A stretch of 64,000 nt of DNA from Onchocerca volvulus. Lineage: Eukaryota > Nematoda > Chromadorea > Rhabditida > Onchocercidae. The notes under the pieces are model-generated. The model was not told where the DNA came from. It worked only from the letters and a program-made list of their open reading frames with translations, and searched no databases. A program made the translations under genes and the position numbers. The stretch lies in NCBI GenBank assembly GCA_000499405.2, contig HG738137.1, forward strand, positions 8,167,799 to 8,231,798, read 5' to 3'. This document shows, piece by piece, positions 38,401-51,802 of the stretch. Every line of letters begins with the position of its first letter. The stretch's first letter is position 1.

Positions 38401-39457
38401 GAACAAGCTGAAATTATCATAACATATTCAATGTTATCAATATCCTGAGAATGAATTATGTTGATAAGAAGTGCCTAGGATATTTATTCTGTGTAGCAAT
38501 AGAAACATCAAAAGTTTAATTATTATTAAACAAAAAAAATCCATAACATGAAAATAACTTCCCGATTATGTCAAATTTACACAATGTAATGCAGTGATGC
38601 TTTGTATTGCTTTTTTGGAGCAAATTTTCAAATTTCAGAGCACTGAAAAGTAATGAGAACATAACTAACTATAACAGTAAAAGATTAAAAATTATTACTT
38701 CATCAAACTCAGACTTCTCATTATTGTTTAAAAATAAATAAAAATCTATTACTTGAATTGAAGAAAATTTCTACTGCCTAAGAAATAGTACCCTGCTGAA
38801 CTGAATAAACAAGAAATCGATTACAACAAGAAAATTGATAATTTTCAAATGAATGTATCATTATTCATGTCTAGACTGACATTATTTTCACCGATCAAAT
38901 TTTTACTGAAATGAACCTTAATATCTGCAAAATGACTGGCTCGCATTAATTTTTTTTTTTTTTTTGGACAATAGAAAATCTTTAAAAATATGATTCTAAA
39001 ATACCAAAGATCAACAACGGTTATGAATACAACTTATCCAATATTATCGGCGAATTATAAAGTGAATTACTACAAAACGGACAAAAACTGGATTTCAGCA
39101 AAAAGGAAATTAACAATATGCTGATGAATGTAATAAACTCTAATGCTTTATAAATGAGATATTCCAAAATGATGAAAAAAATTCTAAACAATCAAATTAG
39201 TAATCTCAACACAATGAAATACCCATTGAGTGGCGATATCAAAAAAAAAAACTTTGAAAACTAAGAAATCATTAAATTAAATCCAATTTAAAACTTAATG
39301 TATAAGCAAAGCTTAAATTTTATTATCTTGTATCAGAGATTAGATCCTAAAGCTATATTCAAAACTATACTTTGAAAAAGTATGAAAAAAAAAATCTCTA
39401 TACAAAGCTGTAATCAAATTATCAACGTATAGCTTCTAGTATTTTCCATTGTGTAAC
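35483..39457. other. Intergenic region, no confident gene
   Basis: The first 100 bases remain GC-rich and include TGGCGGGAATTT, which resembles an E2F-type site on the minus strand. The rest is AT-rich without introns or exons that I can join. Bases 38770-39440 hold coding-like segments interrupted by several in-frame stops and are treated as a possible decayed gene, not a CDS. A minus-strand AATAAA at 39319-39324 may terminate the TFIIS transcript. Confidence 0.5.
39319..39324 (-). terminator. Candidate polyadenylation signal for TFIIS
   Basis: AATAAA on the minus strand, about 135 nt after the TFIIS stop codon. It is the first exact hexamer I find downstream. Its role is inferred from motif and position only. 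Confidence 0.35.
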
Positions 39458-42400
39458 CTAACAAAACTTCCATCTATTGCCGCATTCACGGCAGAAAACG
39501 AACGTGGTCATAGGTTCATCTGCACTGCGCGTTTGTACTTGTGTATAGGTACAATTTTTCTTCCCACATTTACCACATTTAAACATATCGGATGGAGTTC
39601 CCTCCTGCACTGCCATTTGGTACTCTTCAATTGCCTGAAAAATTACTTTTTTTTTTCATTAAATAATAGGAATTCCAATTTCTTATTAAAAATTTCGGCA
39701 ATTTGTATAATCTAATTCACTGTTGTAATACTACCCACGAATAATGCATCTAAGAAAAGCAGCCGATTTTCAAGTTATTCAGTTTCTTACTTCTATAATA
39801 AATCGTACACAAAAACAGTAAAATGGTGCCAGACATTTAAATAAATTCGTTTAATCTGTCTGTTGACTGGTACTGCTGCTGCCCATAATAATAAATCATT
39901 GATTAGCAACAATGTTTTTTTTTCTCATTCTACTTAGAAATATCCAACTAGATTACAGTCCCATATAAACAATTATTATCATAAAAGTGAAAAAAAAAAT
40001 TTTTTTTGAAAAGTATCTCAGCTATTCAAACCTGTTTGGTAAATTTCTCTCGCTGTGCTTTCATTTCATCTGATGCCATCTCATCAGCTGTCATTACTGC
40101 GAATCTGTAATCAAAAAACTGGTAAAATGCGAAAATTGTTAGTTATCACTAAATTGCATGGAAAATTTGACAAATAATACAAAAAAAAACAAAAAAAGAA
40201 GAGAGAGAAAAAAATTCAATTTGAAAAAAAACCTTTCTCTTAAAATTCCCAAACACAATATGAATGAAAAAAGTTTTAGAGAAGTAAAAAAAACAAAGTG
40301 TAATAGACCATAATCCCTATAATAGAACCATTATTAGTGTAATGACAGTGCACTAAACAAATTAACTACTTATCTTTTTTTTCCACTTTACAAATTGTTA
40401 CATCTGCCAGAAAAATTTTTTCAAATTCTAGCATTACTTGTATATTAACATCTGACATACATTCGAAACACAGTTAACTTCCATGCTTCTCAGAACAATT
40501 GAATCGGAAAGTTCTCGGTGTAAACACAGTTCCGCAAAGTTTCAAAGCTACTTTTTTTTGGCTTGATACAGTGACTATTATGTAAGCAATTTTTATTATT
40601 CCCAATAAAAAAAGAAATCCTCAATTTAAACTGCCATTCTAAGAATTAGAATGAATATGAAACGTTGATTGGCCAATTTATAGACCGCTAGAAAAAAATC
40701 CTCCCTCTTTTCCCAGGGATAAAATTCCCACACAAAGTCAAAAGTAATGTCATCCTTATTATCGCAACCAGTGTAGAATTCCGAAACAAAATTTTCGCCT
40801 AAAGATTTCTTATTTTATCCTAAATTACACCACTAACAACACAGAATAATACCTGTTTCAAATCTTATTTTCACATATCAATTTTCTTGAAGTGATGTAG
40901 TCTCAAACTTTCTCAGGTTCTTTCATAAGAAGAATACAAACTTTCTCTATTTTTCTTTGCCTCTTCTCTTTTTTTACTTTTTCCTGTTCCAATTCATTAC
41001 TAACACCAACACAGCAACCAAATTAACTCTCTCTTCAGTGGCAAACTTGGCATACTAAATTAATCATCAGAAATGTTTTGAGTATAGGGAAAATGAAACC
41101 CCAAAACAATCTTTCTAATACTCCCACAGGTAAATAAATACAACAAAAATGTAGATTTAGATATGATATAAAAATCCTAAATTACTTCTATCGATATTTG
41201 CATTTCGAAATTGTGTTAGCAATGTAGTGGATACGTCAACCGATATTTTCTCTAAAAACTGTTTTTCTTTCCTAAGAAAAAAAAATTTTTTCAAAAATTG
41301 AAATTTAACAACTTTTCCTTGCAGATATCATTACACCTATCCAGAAATCAGAAACTAAAGAAAAAAGAAATGAATTCCTGGATAAAAAGATACACAAATC
41401 CACAATTTATTATTATAAAACATTTTTTAAAAAATTTGATATGGTTAATCAGGATGAAAAAGTGTGGTCAATACAGCAGAAAAGGTTTATATTAATATCC
41501 AGGATAAAAAGAGTGACGTGATATAAATTGTTAGTTCATTGGTAAACTTTCGGTTACTAGTTATATAATAAAAATAAATGATTATGAAAATAAATGAAAT
41601 CAACAAAATTACTTTTCAGGAGTTACAGCACCAATCAATATATTTTCACGAAGAACCAAATTCTTTTTATCACGCAGATTGAATACTCTACTTCGTAGAG
41701 CTGCTTTGTATTTTTCTGATGTACCACGATGCACCTGAACATAATACGAAATTATTTTTCACCTTAATTTTACCTCTAATGCTGACGTTTTAATTTTTCA
41801 AGTTCAGAAACTTCAAAAAGTTAGTCGAGAATCGATAGATTCATTTAATTTTATTACAATAATTAATTTGATAGTATAAAATATTTCATATTTCCTATAT
41901 GACTATTTAAAGTTGCAAAATTATATTATCTGAAAAAAAAATGTATTTACTTTGATAGTTTTTGGAAAAAAAAAGACAAAAGTTTTATCTCACTTTCGAC
42001 AAATACTATCTGGACGTCATAATTTAATCAAATATTAATTGATAAAAATAGTCTCATTTCCGATGAACTAAATTCATTTGAACTAAACACAATTCAGTAA
42101 CTAATCTAATATTATTAAGAAAAGTTTCACATTTTAAAAAACATGATGCAAGAAAAAAAAAGCATGATTATTTTGCCGAAAAAAAAAATTTTTAATTGAA
42201 TGCTACTGAAAAGAATTTTTTTTTTCTAATACATATTCAAAATCAGATGCGATACTCATAAAGCAAGCTAACATGAAGAAACTAAGTCTAGTAATCCGTA
42301 ATTCAAAAATCTCTACCTCAAACAATTTCTTTTCAGTTCGAACTGCTAATTCTTCGGGGTCAAGTGTTCCATCAGGCAATTCCTTTGAAAGCAGAGCATC

Positions 42401-44662
42401 GAGAATCATCGTAGCGCACTTATTTCTGATCTGTAAAGAAACTGCAATTGAAAAAATGACTAAAAGAAAATAATCAAAACACATTTACGAACTAACCACA
42501 AAATTACATTTGAACACCTTGTCAAAATAAACAGGTAAAAATAGCGGAAACAATAAACTAAAAAGATATACCGGTAAACTATATTGGAGATGATGAATAG
42601 CAAATTTATTAAAGACTGCTTTTCTCAGCCCAAGATTTCGTAATTATTAATGGCATACCTCATCAGGAAGCAGCTGTTTTCTGGCTGCAGGTGTGAATGT
42701 TGAAGAATTTGCTACACCCGAAACAATACTTTTCTGCGACACTGAAGATGGCGATAAATTTTTGGAGTTTCCATTACATGTTGTTGAAGAAACTGAAGCT
42801 GATGAATTGTTCCTTGTCATCGTAACACTCGTATCACCCTTACTATCACTTGTTTTATTCGCCAGCAAAACTTTCCATTCCTAAAAAGTAGCCAATATAA
42901 AAATTGCAAAATTCAAGAAAAAGGAAGTGAAAGTAAAATAGAAATATAATAGATCGAAACAAAGTGAACAATCTATTACTAAAAACAGCAGCAAACCAAT
43001 GCAGTAGTAAGATATTGAATTATTTAAAGAATATTATTGTTATAATATAAACGAATTATGTAAACCACTGCCTAATTTGCTAAACAGAAAATAATATGCG
43101 ACAACGAAAATCTAACGTATTTTTCAACAATAGATAATAAAATAGTCGTTCACTCTGCTATGTCGTTCACTTTACTGTATTGTATATCATTTCGCATCAT
43201 TTATCTTTTATTTATAAAATAAATCTGACATTCCAGATTAATCATTATTAAGCAAATAGCATCGTGCACTTCGTAAATGTTGCATAACTAATACATCGAC
43301 TTTTTATTTCAAAACATATCTTATAAACAACCAATTTTTTTTACAACTTGCTCGCAAATGAAGCATTTCACAAACAAAAAAAAAAAAGTGCACTGTTACT
43401 GCATAAGCCAACAATACACATGACTTAAATGACTTTGACTTCCTTAGTGACGGATATATGACAAAGAAAGAATGACAAAAAAGAAAAGGAAAACTTTGTG
43501 TCAAAGAATGTAAAAGATTATGTAATGAAAGCTTAGTGTTGTACTGTTTATTTTTTTCTATTAATTATCACGTTTTATAAACTTCTACAAAGAAAAGATA
43601 TCAATTAGTATGTAAAAAAATAAGAATTGTAAGCATCGCTCTATAATGAAATGATGTTGTATCACTTCTGCACTTCTAATAACAAGTGAAAACAATTTCT
43701 GAAGGAAATAAAATTCGAATAAATTGGTCTAAAAAATCGAAGACGAAGTTAAGCGAACACTAGATACCTTAATCAAAGTTTTGGCTCGTTTGGCAATATG
43801 TTCGTCGCTAGTTTTCTTTCGCAAATCATTGATTGTCATACCGATGCGAGTTTTCTAAAATTATCCTTATTACTAATATCAGCATTAGAGTATAATTATC
43901 ACTATATCCTGTTTTAATTATTGCTTTAGCATTTCCTGGTAATGTATACAGAAAAAAAACAATATGAAGATGAACTTACAGTAAGGACATTTATATCGAC
44001 AGGTAATGCCGATAATGCATTCAATAATTCCATCGCATCGTCCATCTAAAAATGACAGGTCACGTGTAGTTTCATCTTTTTCCGATAATTAGTGCTATTT
44101 GTATATATAATGCAAATGTATATATATTTTTATCTGGTAGTAAATACATATCGGAAGAGTGTTAGTGCTTCCGTTAAGATATGACACATATATTATTGAA
44201 ATTGTTTTCTTGTTCGATTATTATTTAGAGAATTGTTGTCAGCTATCTTGAATTTTCACTGAAATTCAAAGTTACTATTCCATTTTGATTGTAAATGTCA
44301 TATCTATAATATATACGACGAGTAGAACGAAAATTTGGGGTAAATGGTAGTGACATATTAATTAAAATCGAGCATATTAAGTTAAAACTACCCTATCAAG
44401 TTTATACGACGTGTCGAATCAAAACGATATGCTAAGTTAAAAATATGAACTGAAAAAAAATCGGCCAACTAAAATTATATAAATACTGAATAATAGTAAA
44501 ATTTTAATTGTCAAACAAGTATATAAATTGATCCGGAAAAATTTTGATTTCCATTTCACTCCGAAAAAAATTTAGCATGAATAGACTAACCGTCTTTGTT
44601 CCCTGTATCATTCGTTCAAATTTCCTGCCAATTCGTAGCACTTCCTCTTCACAAGATGCCAT
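39458..44662 (-). CDS. Transcription elongation factor TFIIS (S-II)
   Basis: Eight exons, 5' to 3': 44662-44591, 44045-43980, 43854-43768, 42880-42659, 42430-42317, 41734-41613, 40104-40032, 39634-39458. They join in phase to 310 residues, the usual TFIIS length. The N-terminal LW domain starts [18 protein letters not shown] and ends near the exon beginning EWKVLL. A Ser/Thr-rich linker follows. The central RNA polymerase II-binding domain runs from about [14 protein letters not shown] to [16 protein letters not shown]. The C-terminal zinc ribbon (C272, C275, C300, C303) carries the acidic DE pair (D291-E292, [12 protein letters not shown]) that enters the polymerase active site and stimulates cleavage of backtracked transcripts. 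It acts in the nucleus. It lies about 1.2 kb downstream of the formylglutathione hydrolase gene in the same orientation; polycistronic expression is possible but the gap is large. All splice junctions are canonical. Confidence 0.96.
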
Positions 44663-45883
44663 CTTCAAATCACGCAAAACACGTCCACATCAAGAACAAA
44701 TCAGAAATTCAACCCTGAAAGTATCAATTAACGCAGCCCGCTTTCCTATACGAACAGTCACTATGCAATAACGACTATTCCGATCGAGAAAATTCTAATC
44801 GGGCATCAATGCGATGATGCTTCGAGTATTTTGGATTAACGACTATTCGACCATTAATTGCAGACAAAAAATTATGGGAAGGACGGAAACGTTACAAGAT
44901 GTAAACTTTCATATTCAGCCTATTTCAAGAAAACGAAACTGTTTAGGGTTAGTTGATCAGGTATAATTACTAGTATTAATCAATTGCTAATTGGGAAGTC
45001 TAGAAGCTGTAACAAATAAGGCATTGCCAGTGATACTTTTCTTGATAATAGAAAGGACATCAAAGTTACTAATTAAGACTTAATGCATCAGATAAAAATG
45101 CGAATTTTGATCAACCAAATAGGAGTAAAGAACTTTTGAACCTCAGCACCAAACTATTCGCTGAAAACCAAGTATTTCTCTTTTTATCTTTAATTTTATG
45201 AAAGTAATGATGTAACACAATAAGAAGTGTTCCATTTCAATTAATACTGAATAATTCGTTCTGGTCATTAAAAAATTATCGAAAATTATCAAAAAGAAAA
45301 AAAAAAATGAAATGCTATCAATCGCTTTTACAGATCAAATGATTATTTTATTAGCCATAAAATAGTTAGAATGGAGGGAATTAGATGGATCTGTATTTAC
45401 TGTTAATGTTTTTTCTAGTTCCCAAGTATACTGCCTCAATATAAAATCAGTTCAAACTAATTGTAGATAAATCTATCACTGAACTCGTAGCTACACCTAT
45501 TCATCGATGAAACAATGGGTATATAGCATAAAAATAATTCTGTCAATGACATAAAGATATTTCAAATTATATTCAGTCTATAAAATGGACAACGAGATCA
45601 TTATCATACTTAAGAAATTCAAATTATTAATAAATCTATTCCAAATAATTTGAAATTATAATTAATGAAAACATTTCGAGATTTGTTTTTATTCTCTCCC
45701 TGTAAACAAATTATACAATTCGAAAACAAACTGCTCATATGTCGAAAACATAGAATTTCGAAAGCTGCATAAAAAAAGGAAAAAAATTTCTGAAAAAAAA
45801 AAAAACATTCATCTTCTTTTGCTATCAAAGCAAAGAAATAGTTTGAAGTAAACGAAATCCATATGCCTATTTACTAGTTACGA
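44663..45883. other. Intergenic gap between formylglutathione hydrolase and TFIIS
   Basis: This holds the 5' control region of TFIIS and the 3' end of the upstream minus-strand gene. The element TTAACGACTATTC is present twice (about 44769 and 44837), flanking a slightly GC-richer block. A minus-strand AATAAA at 45687-45692 is about 190 nt after the hydrolase stop. No coding frame is supported. Confidence 0.5.
45687..45692 (-). terminator. Candidate polyadenylation signal for formylglutathione hydrolase
   Basis: An exact AATAAA on the minus strand about 190 nt beyond the stop codon at 45884. Assignment rests on motif and position only. Confidence 0.3.
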
Positions 45884-48665
45884 TTATAATCCAGCATTTT
45901 GTTTGGATAAAATTTCGTAATGAAATGCGAAGTGCTCTTCAATGAATGATGCTATAAAAAAGTAGGAATGATCATAACCTTCCTGATATCTTATTTCGAT
46001 TTGAACCTGAAAAATAGTAGTCTTTTATGATGGAAATGAACGCAAAAAATAATATACTGAAATACAAAATAAAGCTTAACATCATTTTGAACAACATCAC
46101 CCCTCACAATATTATTCATCTCTGTATTAATGGACATTTTACGCTTTAAATTAATTTCAAAAAATTGATTTGTTTCTTCAAACGACAAAAAGCAAATGAA
46201 TAAAAAATTTGAGGATGATGAATCAAAGAATACATTATTATTCTTGACGCTTTCCAATTTTTGTGGTAACAATTGCTCCTGCTCCAAGAAATTATCCGCT
46301 GTACCTTGATCGATCAAAATTTTCCTTGGTTTTCCGCTATAATTTTTGATAATTTCTAGAGAATCATAAGCTTCCCAGTTTTCTTTCGATGGACCGAGAT
46401 AACCAAGAAATGCCTATAATCATCGTTATCACTTTACAGTGTTAAAAAAAAATTGGAAGAAGCTAAACCGCATTATTAGAATCATAATAAACAAAAAAAA
46501 AGAAAAAAAAAAGGAAAAAAAAAGAAAAAGAAAAAAAATTTAATAAAAACGAGATAAAAAAATTTTTTGTTTTTTTGTTTTTCCCATCATCTTTTATTTA
46601 TACAATCAATGTAAAAAGAGCTCACAATACGGAAACAAAAATGTTAGAGACAACATAAAAAATTTCGGAAAGATGGGAATAAAAAATTCTGTTATCATCA
46701 TACTCGGAAAAAACTTACTGTTATTTGTTGGATAAAATTGATAAAATGTCCAAAAACAATTTCAGAAACAATAATAAATCTTTTCTTTTTTCGATTTCTT
46801 TTTATGGTTTTTAGAATCCAAATAATGATAGAGAATTATTACCCTTAGGAAAATTTTAACGCTTATATTTTTTTCAGCGCAAGAACATAAATCTATCTAA
46901 ATTTGCACATGACTGATAACATTTTATTAGTCAATACTATCCATATTAAAAATCAACCTTCTTTCCCCAGTTGCAATTCATCGGGTTACAAATAGGGGCA
47001 AATGCTGAGATACTTAAAAATTTTTCTGGATTTCTGAGACCGATTACTATTGCTCCATGTCCACCCATACTATGTCCCATTATTCCCCACCGATATGGAT
47101 CGCATTCCGCAAAATTCAATCGCACTATATTAGGCAATTCATCTGTGATATATGTATACATTCGGTAATGCTCACTCCATTTTGGTTCGGTTGCATCCAC
47201 ATAAAACCCAGCACCTAAAAAAAAGAACTGGAATTACCTGGAACATCATTTATGTGGCAGTATCATTTAAAAGTAAATTTAAAAAATAATTCTAATTTTG
47301 GACAATCAAGTTGCGAAATTTTTAAAATTAAAAAAGAAAAACTAGATTTGCTGCGGTTTGGAAATTTCCTCGAAAACAAAAACCAATTTGTCATTTACTG
47401 CTGATCATGACTGTGACCGACTAAATAAATTGTTGATTAACTGAAGTGAAAGTTTTAAACGAAAAGATATGGAAAATAGTACAATGAAAAACCTTTTCCG
47501 AAATCCCAGCAGTCAGAATCACCGGGAATGTCTACACCTCTTGGACTGGTATCTGCATTTACAACTATCATTTTGTACATTGCAGCAGCACGATGAAAAC
47601 CACTTTTCTCGATAAAATTTGCTTCGGTACATGTAAGACCTGAAGAGGTTACATTTTGTGAGATGACTTGAAGTAAAAGTTACAAAATTATTGCAAACTA
47701 TCTGCTAAAAAGAAGGAATAACCTTTTTATTCACAACAAAAGCGAAGCCCTTAACGCTATTACGAGAATTCTAACTTTAAGAGCTCTTTTAGTTGCAACC
47801 AGTTGAGTTGAGGACCTTAACAACTAAGCTTCAACTGAGTCGAATTTTCTAATTTAAATTTAAGTTAATAATTAAAATATTCTGAGGAAGCTCATATATC
47901 GTGAATAGAACTGTGCCGTCAACAAAATGGAACAAATGAAGTTAGTTAGTTTAATATATAAAAAAAAAAAAAAAGATTCTAGGAATTGGAAAAAAGATAA
48001 AATTCTAGAAATATTTTTTCTCAGTTTTTGACTTATGAAACTAACAACTATTGTATGCACATCTCATATATTAATAGGATAATATACCTGAAAGGTACAT
48101 CAAAACTGGTACTTTTTCATGAAGCTTTAAATCTGGTATATAAATACCAAATTTCATCGTACATTTCAGCGTGTTACTGCAAACATTGCGTTTAACAGTA
48201 CCATTAAAGTATATGTGTTTGAAGAAGTTGAAAGAAAGAATCACAATAAAATCTAATTATGTGAATCTTAATCTTTCTGGCTGATTTTAAGTCAAAAAAA
48301 AAAAAAAAAAAGTATTTGGATCGAATATTATAAATTCATAAAATTTTGCAGTAAACAAGCAAGAAATAAATAGCGTCACTTTTAATTTTCAAGAATTAAT
48401 CTAAGTTCTCGAACGATTATTTTCTGTGCATTTATCAAAGTTTATAATTTATGACTGCAATTCAAACTCATAAAAGAAAATTCCCGAATATCTTACCAAA
48501 TTTATGATTACGATAAATCAACAATAATTTTCAATATCTTAATCTTATCCTTTAATTCACTTTCCTACTTTGTCTACAATCACTAATATACCTGTAATGG
48601 GAGAAGATTCGTTGATATCCACCAAAACAACGAACTGATAACAACTCCGCTAGTTTGGAATTCAT
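45884..48665 (-). CDS. S-formylglutathione hydrolase (esterase D)
   Basis: Six exons, 5' to 3': 48665-48592, 48176-48088, 47639-47493, 47214-46958, 46413-46234, 46006-45884. They join in phase to 289 residues, close to human ESD (282). It hydrolyses S-formylglutathione to formate and glutathione, the last step of glutathione-dependent formaldehyde detoxification, in the cytosol. Family signatures are clear: [29 protein letters not shown], the nucleophile S152 in [17 protein letters not shown], the catalytic Asp in LIDQGTAD (D229 by position) and the catalytic His H262 in [10 protein letters not shown]. It is an alpha/beta-hydrolase without signal peptide. The ATG at 48665 opens a 24-residue leader with no competing start between it and the first donor. 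All junctions are GT-AG. TFIIS follows on the same strand. Confidence 0.96.
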
Positions 48666-50569
48666 TTACTGCTGCATGTCTCTAAATTATCAGAACATAA
48701 TTAGAAATAAAATTCGGATGATAATCAATGAAAATAATAGTACTTTCATACAGTTATGCATAATCTGGATATTATCAAAAAGAAAGAGCTTGATTTTATC
48801 TGCAACTTTTTTCTACAATTTTCGTCAATATTTATATCATTTCACTCAGAACTATATTTTCGTTCCGCTTTCACAATTTTTATCAATCTCTATATCTCTT
48901 CATTTCCAATTATCTTTTTCTCCCCTTCATACAATTCTTATCAATCACTACATCTCCTCATTCATAACTATCTTTTCGTCCTAATCTTCAAATAACTGAA
49001 AGAGCTTTACTTATAATTACTTATTTCCCTAATTCATAATAGCATATATAATTCAAATTAATTTCCACATTCTCTGCCTTCAAAACATTTCCGCATACCC
49101 AGACTTTCCAGTTAACCAAAGCATTAACCATGACTATCATCTAACCATTTTCTTTCGTTAATTTCTAATAGCATCCATTTCGCAATTCTTATCAATCTCT
49201 GCATCTCATCACCAACAAATACTCTTTTCATCTTATTATCCCGATTTCAATATAACAGAAAGTTTTTACACATATTCACCTAATCATCTATTCAAATTTC
49301 TATCAATTCCTGCATCTCTCATTAACAAATATCTTTTGCCGTTTTGATATTCATTTTACGGAAATATAATATTATCCGTGATTATCATCAATTTATTTCT
49401 TTTTTCAATCTCTGACTTCTTTCTTTTTCAAATTCTTTTCAACCTTCTTTTCAATCTTTAAGTCTCTCTTTTTTCAGTCTCTTACCGTCACATTCCATAA
49501 AATTGCATAAAATGGAGACTTGTGTGAAATGAATTTTGCAAAGTTGAAAAGATTTTAAGTTGTCAGTGGATATGGTGGAGATATTATTAACAATGATAAC
49601 AATTGACGCAATTATCAACAATTATAACAGTTGTTGTATTGAAATAATCAAAATCTGTATTTAGAATTCAAAAATATCCAAAAACTGAAAATTTCCAGAT
49701 TCCTGAAAAGACATAAATTCCCAAACTATGACATTTCATTTAATACTGAAAAGAAAATTGAAAATTTCAATTTCACTAATGATCATTTGGATTTTGCAAA
49801 AATAGTATAATCAATGTATTCATAAATAATTTTTGTTTGTCTGGAAATTATATTAAACAAAAGTTTGAACAGAAAATTGTTCATTTTTCTTGTATATTGA
49901 TTATTTTTTATAAAAGAATTTGCCATTAAATGAAAATCTCAGTAAATTGTTCCAAATAAAAACAGAAAAAATTTTAAAACTCTTTTTTTTTTCGATTACC
50001 AAAACTCTATTCTACCATGAAAAAAAAAAAGTTACAAAGCTATGTCAACTTGATCAATCAATCAATTTGCCAGTCAATCAAAAATATACTGATCAATCAG
50101 TCTTCGATTTATGGACATAAGATATTGCTAATTTGCTTATTAATTAATTTGATGCTGTAACATTTCATAAATTTTGAGGTGATAATTTGTATATTTTAAT
50201 TTCTTAATATATTTCATATATTCCAAATTATTCATTTCATCGAAAATGTTCATTAAAGATGTGTTAATCAAGATTACAATACATAATAAAATTTAATATT
50301 ACACGTCAATTTTTAGGAAATAATTATACGTAATCTTGAATATATGCTATCATTAATCATCCATATGATATATAAGTATCATATTTACTTAGTTAACAAT
50401 TCGCAAACTTTTTAAAATGCTAACTAAACTTTTTATTTTTTCCTCAAGCACTGAAATGAACGATGAATCAATCTAAGGTGATGTTTACTTTCGAAAGTGG
50501 GTGTTAAATTGGGGGTATTAAATAATGGTTGAGAAGTTTACCCAGGCATACCAAACTTCTCCTATATTC

Positions 50570-51600
50570 ACATTTATATCACTTGAAATTTCAACTATAA
50601 CCAATTTCTTGCCTTTTTCTAGTTCGAAATAATTATGCAATATTTGGGAAATTTACGAAATCATCTTGAATTTTTCAGTTTCTTACAATTTTCTTTATAA
50701 TCTTTACCATAATTTGTAGCAATTAGAATTTTTCTATAACTAACATATGGTTACAGTATCTTATATTCTCACTATTTCTAACATATAGTTACAGTATCTT
50801 ATATTCTCACTATATCTAATGTATGGTTACGGTATCTTATATTTCCACTATAGCTAACATAAAGTTACAATATCTTATATTCTCATTTATATTGAAATTT
50901 CAATTGTAATTAATTTTTTCAGCCCTTCTAATTTGAAATGATTTATGCAATATTTGGCAATTTTACGCATCGTTTTAGACTTTTTGAATTTTTACTACCT
51001 CTAGTGATAATTAACAATAATTAGGGCTAATGTATAGTTAATACATTGTTACAGTATCTTAATGCTCGCATTCTTTTTATGATTTTAACGATAATTACAG
51101 TAATTAGGGTTTATCCATAGTTAAGATATAGTTACAGTATCTTATATTCGCATTTGTATTTGAAATTTCAACCACAGTCAATTTCTTCTGCCTTTCTAAT
51201 TTGAAATGATTGCATATTTAGGAATTTTGCGCATCATCTTAGACCTATTGAATTTTTCAAAATTTTATTTAAATTCAGTCTTTACGACAATTTACAGTAA
51301 TGAGGGTCAATGCATAGTTAATATATTGATACAATATCTTAATGTTTTGGTTTATATTATTCTAAATTTCAACTATAACCGATTTCTTCCGTCTTCTTCG
51401 AAATGATTGTTCGCATCAGCTTAAATTTATTGAATTTCCCACTTAACAGTCTCTACGATAACCCGCAGTAATTAGTGTTTCTGTATAGCCAATATATCAT
51501 TACAGTAATCTAATATTCGCATTTATATCATTCAAAATTTGAACTGAACTTATTCTTCTGTCTTTTTAGTTCGAAATAATTGTGCAATATTTGGATTGTG
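50570..51600. repeat. Long degenerate tandem array upstream of the KCTD-like gene
   Basis: Units share the order TTTCAACTATAACC, TTCTNGCCTTTCTA, TTCGAAATAATTNTGCAATATTTGG, an AGTAATTAGGGTT block, and GTTACAGTATCTTATATTC. The TTCGAAAT-type anchor recurs near 50623, 50931, 51199, 51397 and 51570, so unit length varies from about 170 to 310 bp. Inside one unit, a 42-bp sub-repeat (AACATATGGTTACAGTATCT followed by TATATTCTCACTAT) is itself repeated about four times at 50740-50885. Confidence 0.7.
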
Positions 51601-51780
51601 TTAACTATTAACCTGACAAATTTTGCTTGCAATTTTTGCAATAAATTACGGTAGTTGGAATTCATCAATAACTTCTCGGTTTAATTTTATATTAATTGTA
51701 ATATGTATGAAAGTTTTAATTAAAAAAAAAAAAAAACAAAAAAGGAAAAAATTCGATCAAATTTAAATTATATTTTTACA

Positions 51781-51802
51781 ATAAATATAGGTGGAAAATT
51801 AA
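51781..51802 (+). promoter_or_regulatory. Candidate splice or trans-splice acceptor before the KCTD-like start
   Basis: ATAAATATAG ends at 51790, 12 nt before the ATG at 51803, and is preceded by a T-rich stretch. Short leaders of this type are common where nematode mRNAs receive a spliced leader. It could equally be the acceptor of an ordinary 5'-UTR intron. Confidence 0.3.

Larger units (their letters stand above)
48666..51802. other. Divergent intergenic region dominated by tandem repeats
   Basis: This lies between the starts of the hydrolase gene (-) and the KCTD-like gene (+), so it holds both promoters. About 48860-49330 is a pyrimidine-rich degenerate tandem with units resembling TTATCAATCTCTGCATCTC. 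50570-51600 is a larger array annotated separately. Frames near 48655-48995 and 49920-50120 are low-complexity and not supported. Confidence 0.5.

Noticed and set aside
39000..39125. Plus-strand frame beginning MNTTYPILSANYKVNY as a small gene
   Set aside because: About 33 codons only, no splice or leader signals, and a neighbouring frame is equally open.
45991..46230. Extension of the hydrolase exon past 46234 towards 45991
   Set aside because: The donor AAT/GTATTC at 46234 and the acceptor at 46006 restore the conserved [17 protein letters not shown] end. The read-through peptide is intronic.
48655..48995. 109-codon plus-strand frame
   Set aside because: It covers the antisense of the first exon of formylglutathione hydrolase and runs into the pyrimidine-rich repeat. 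The minus-strand gene explains the open part.
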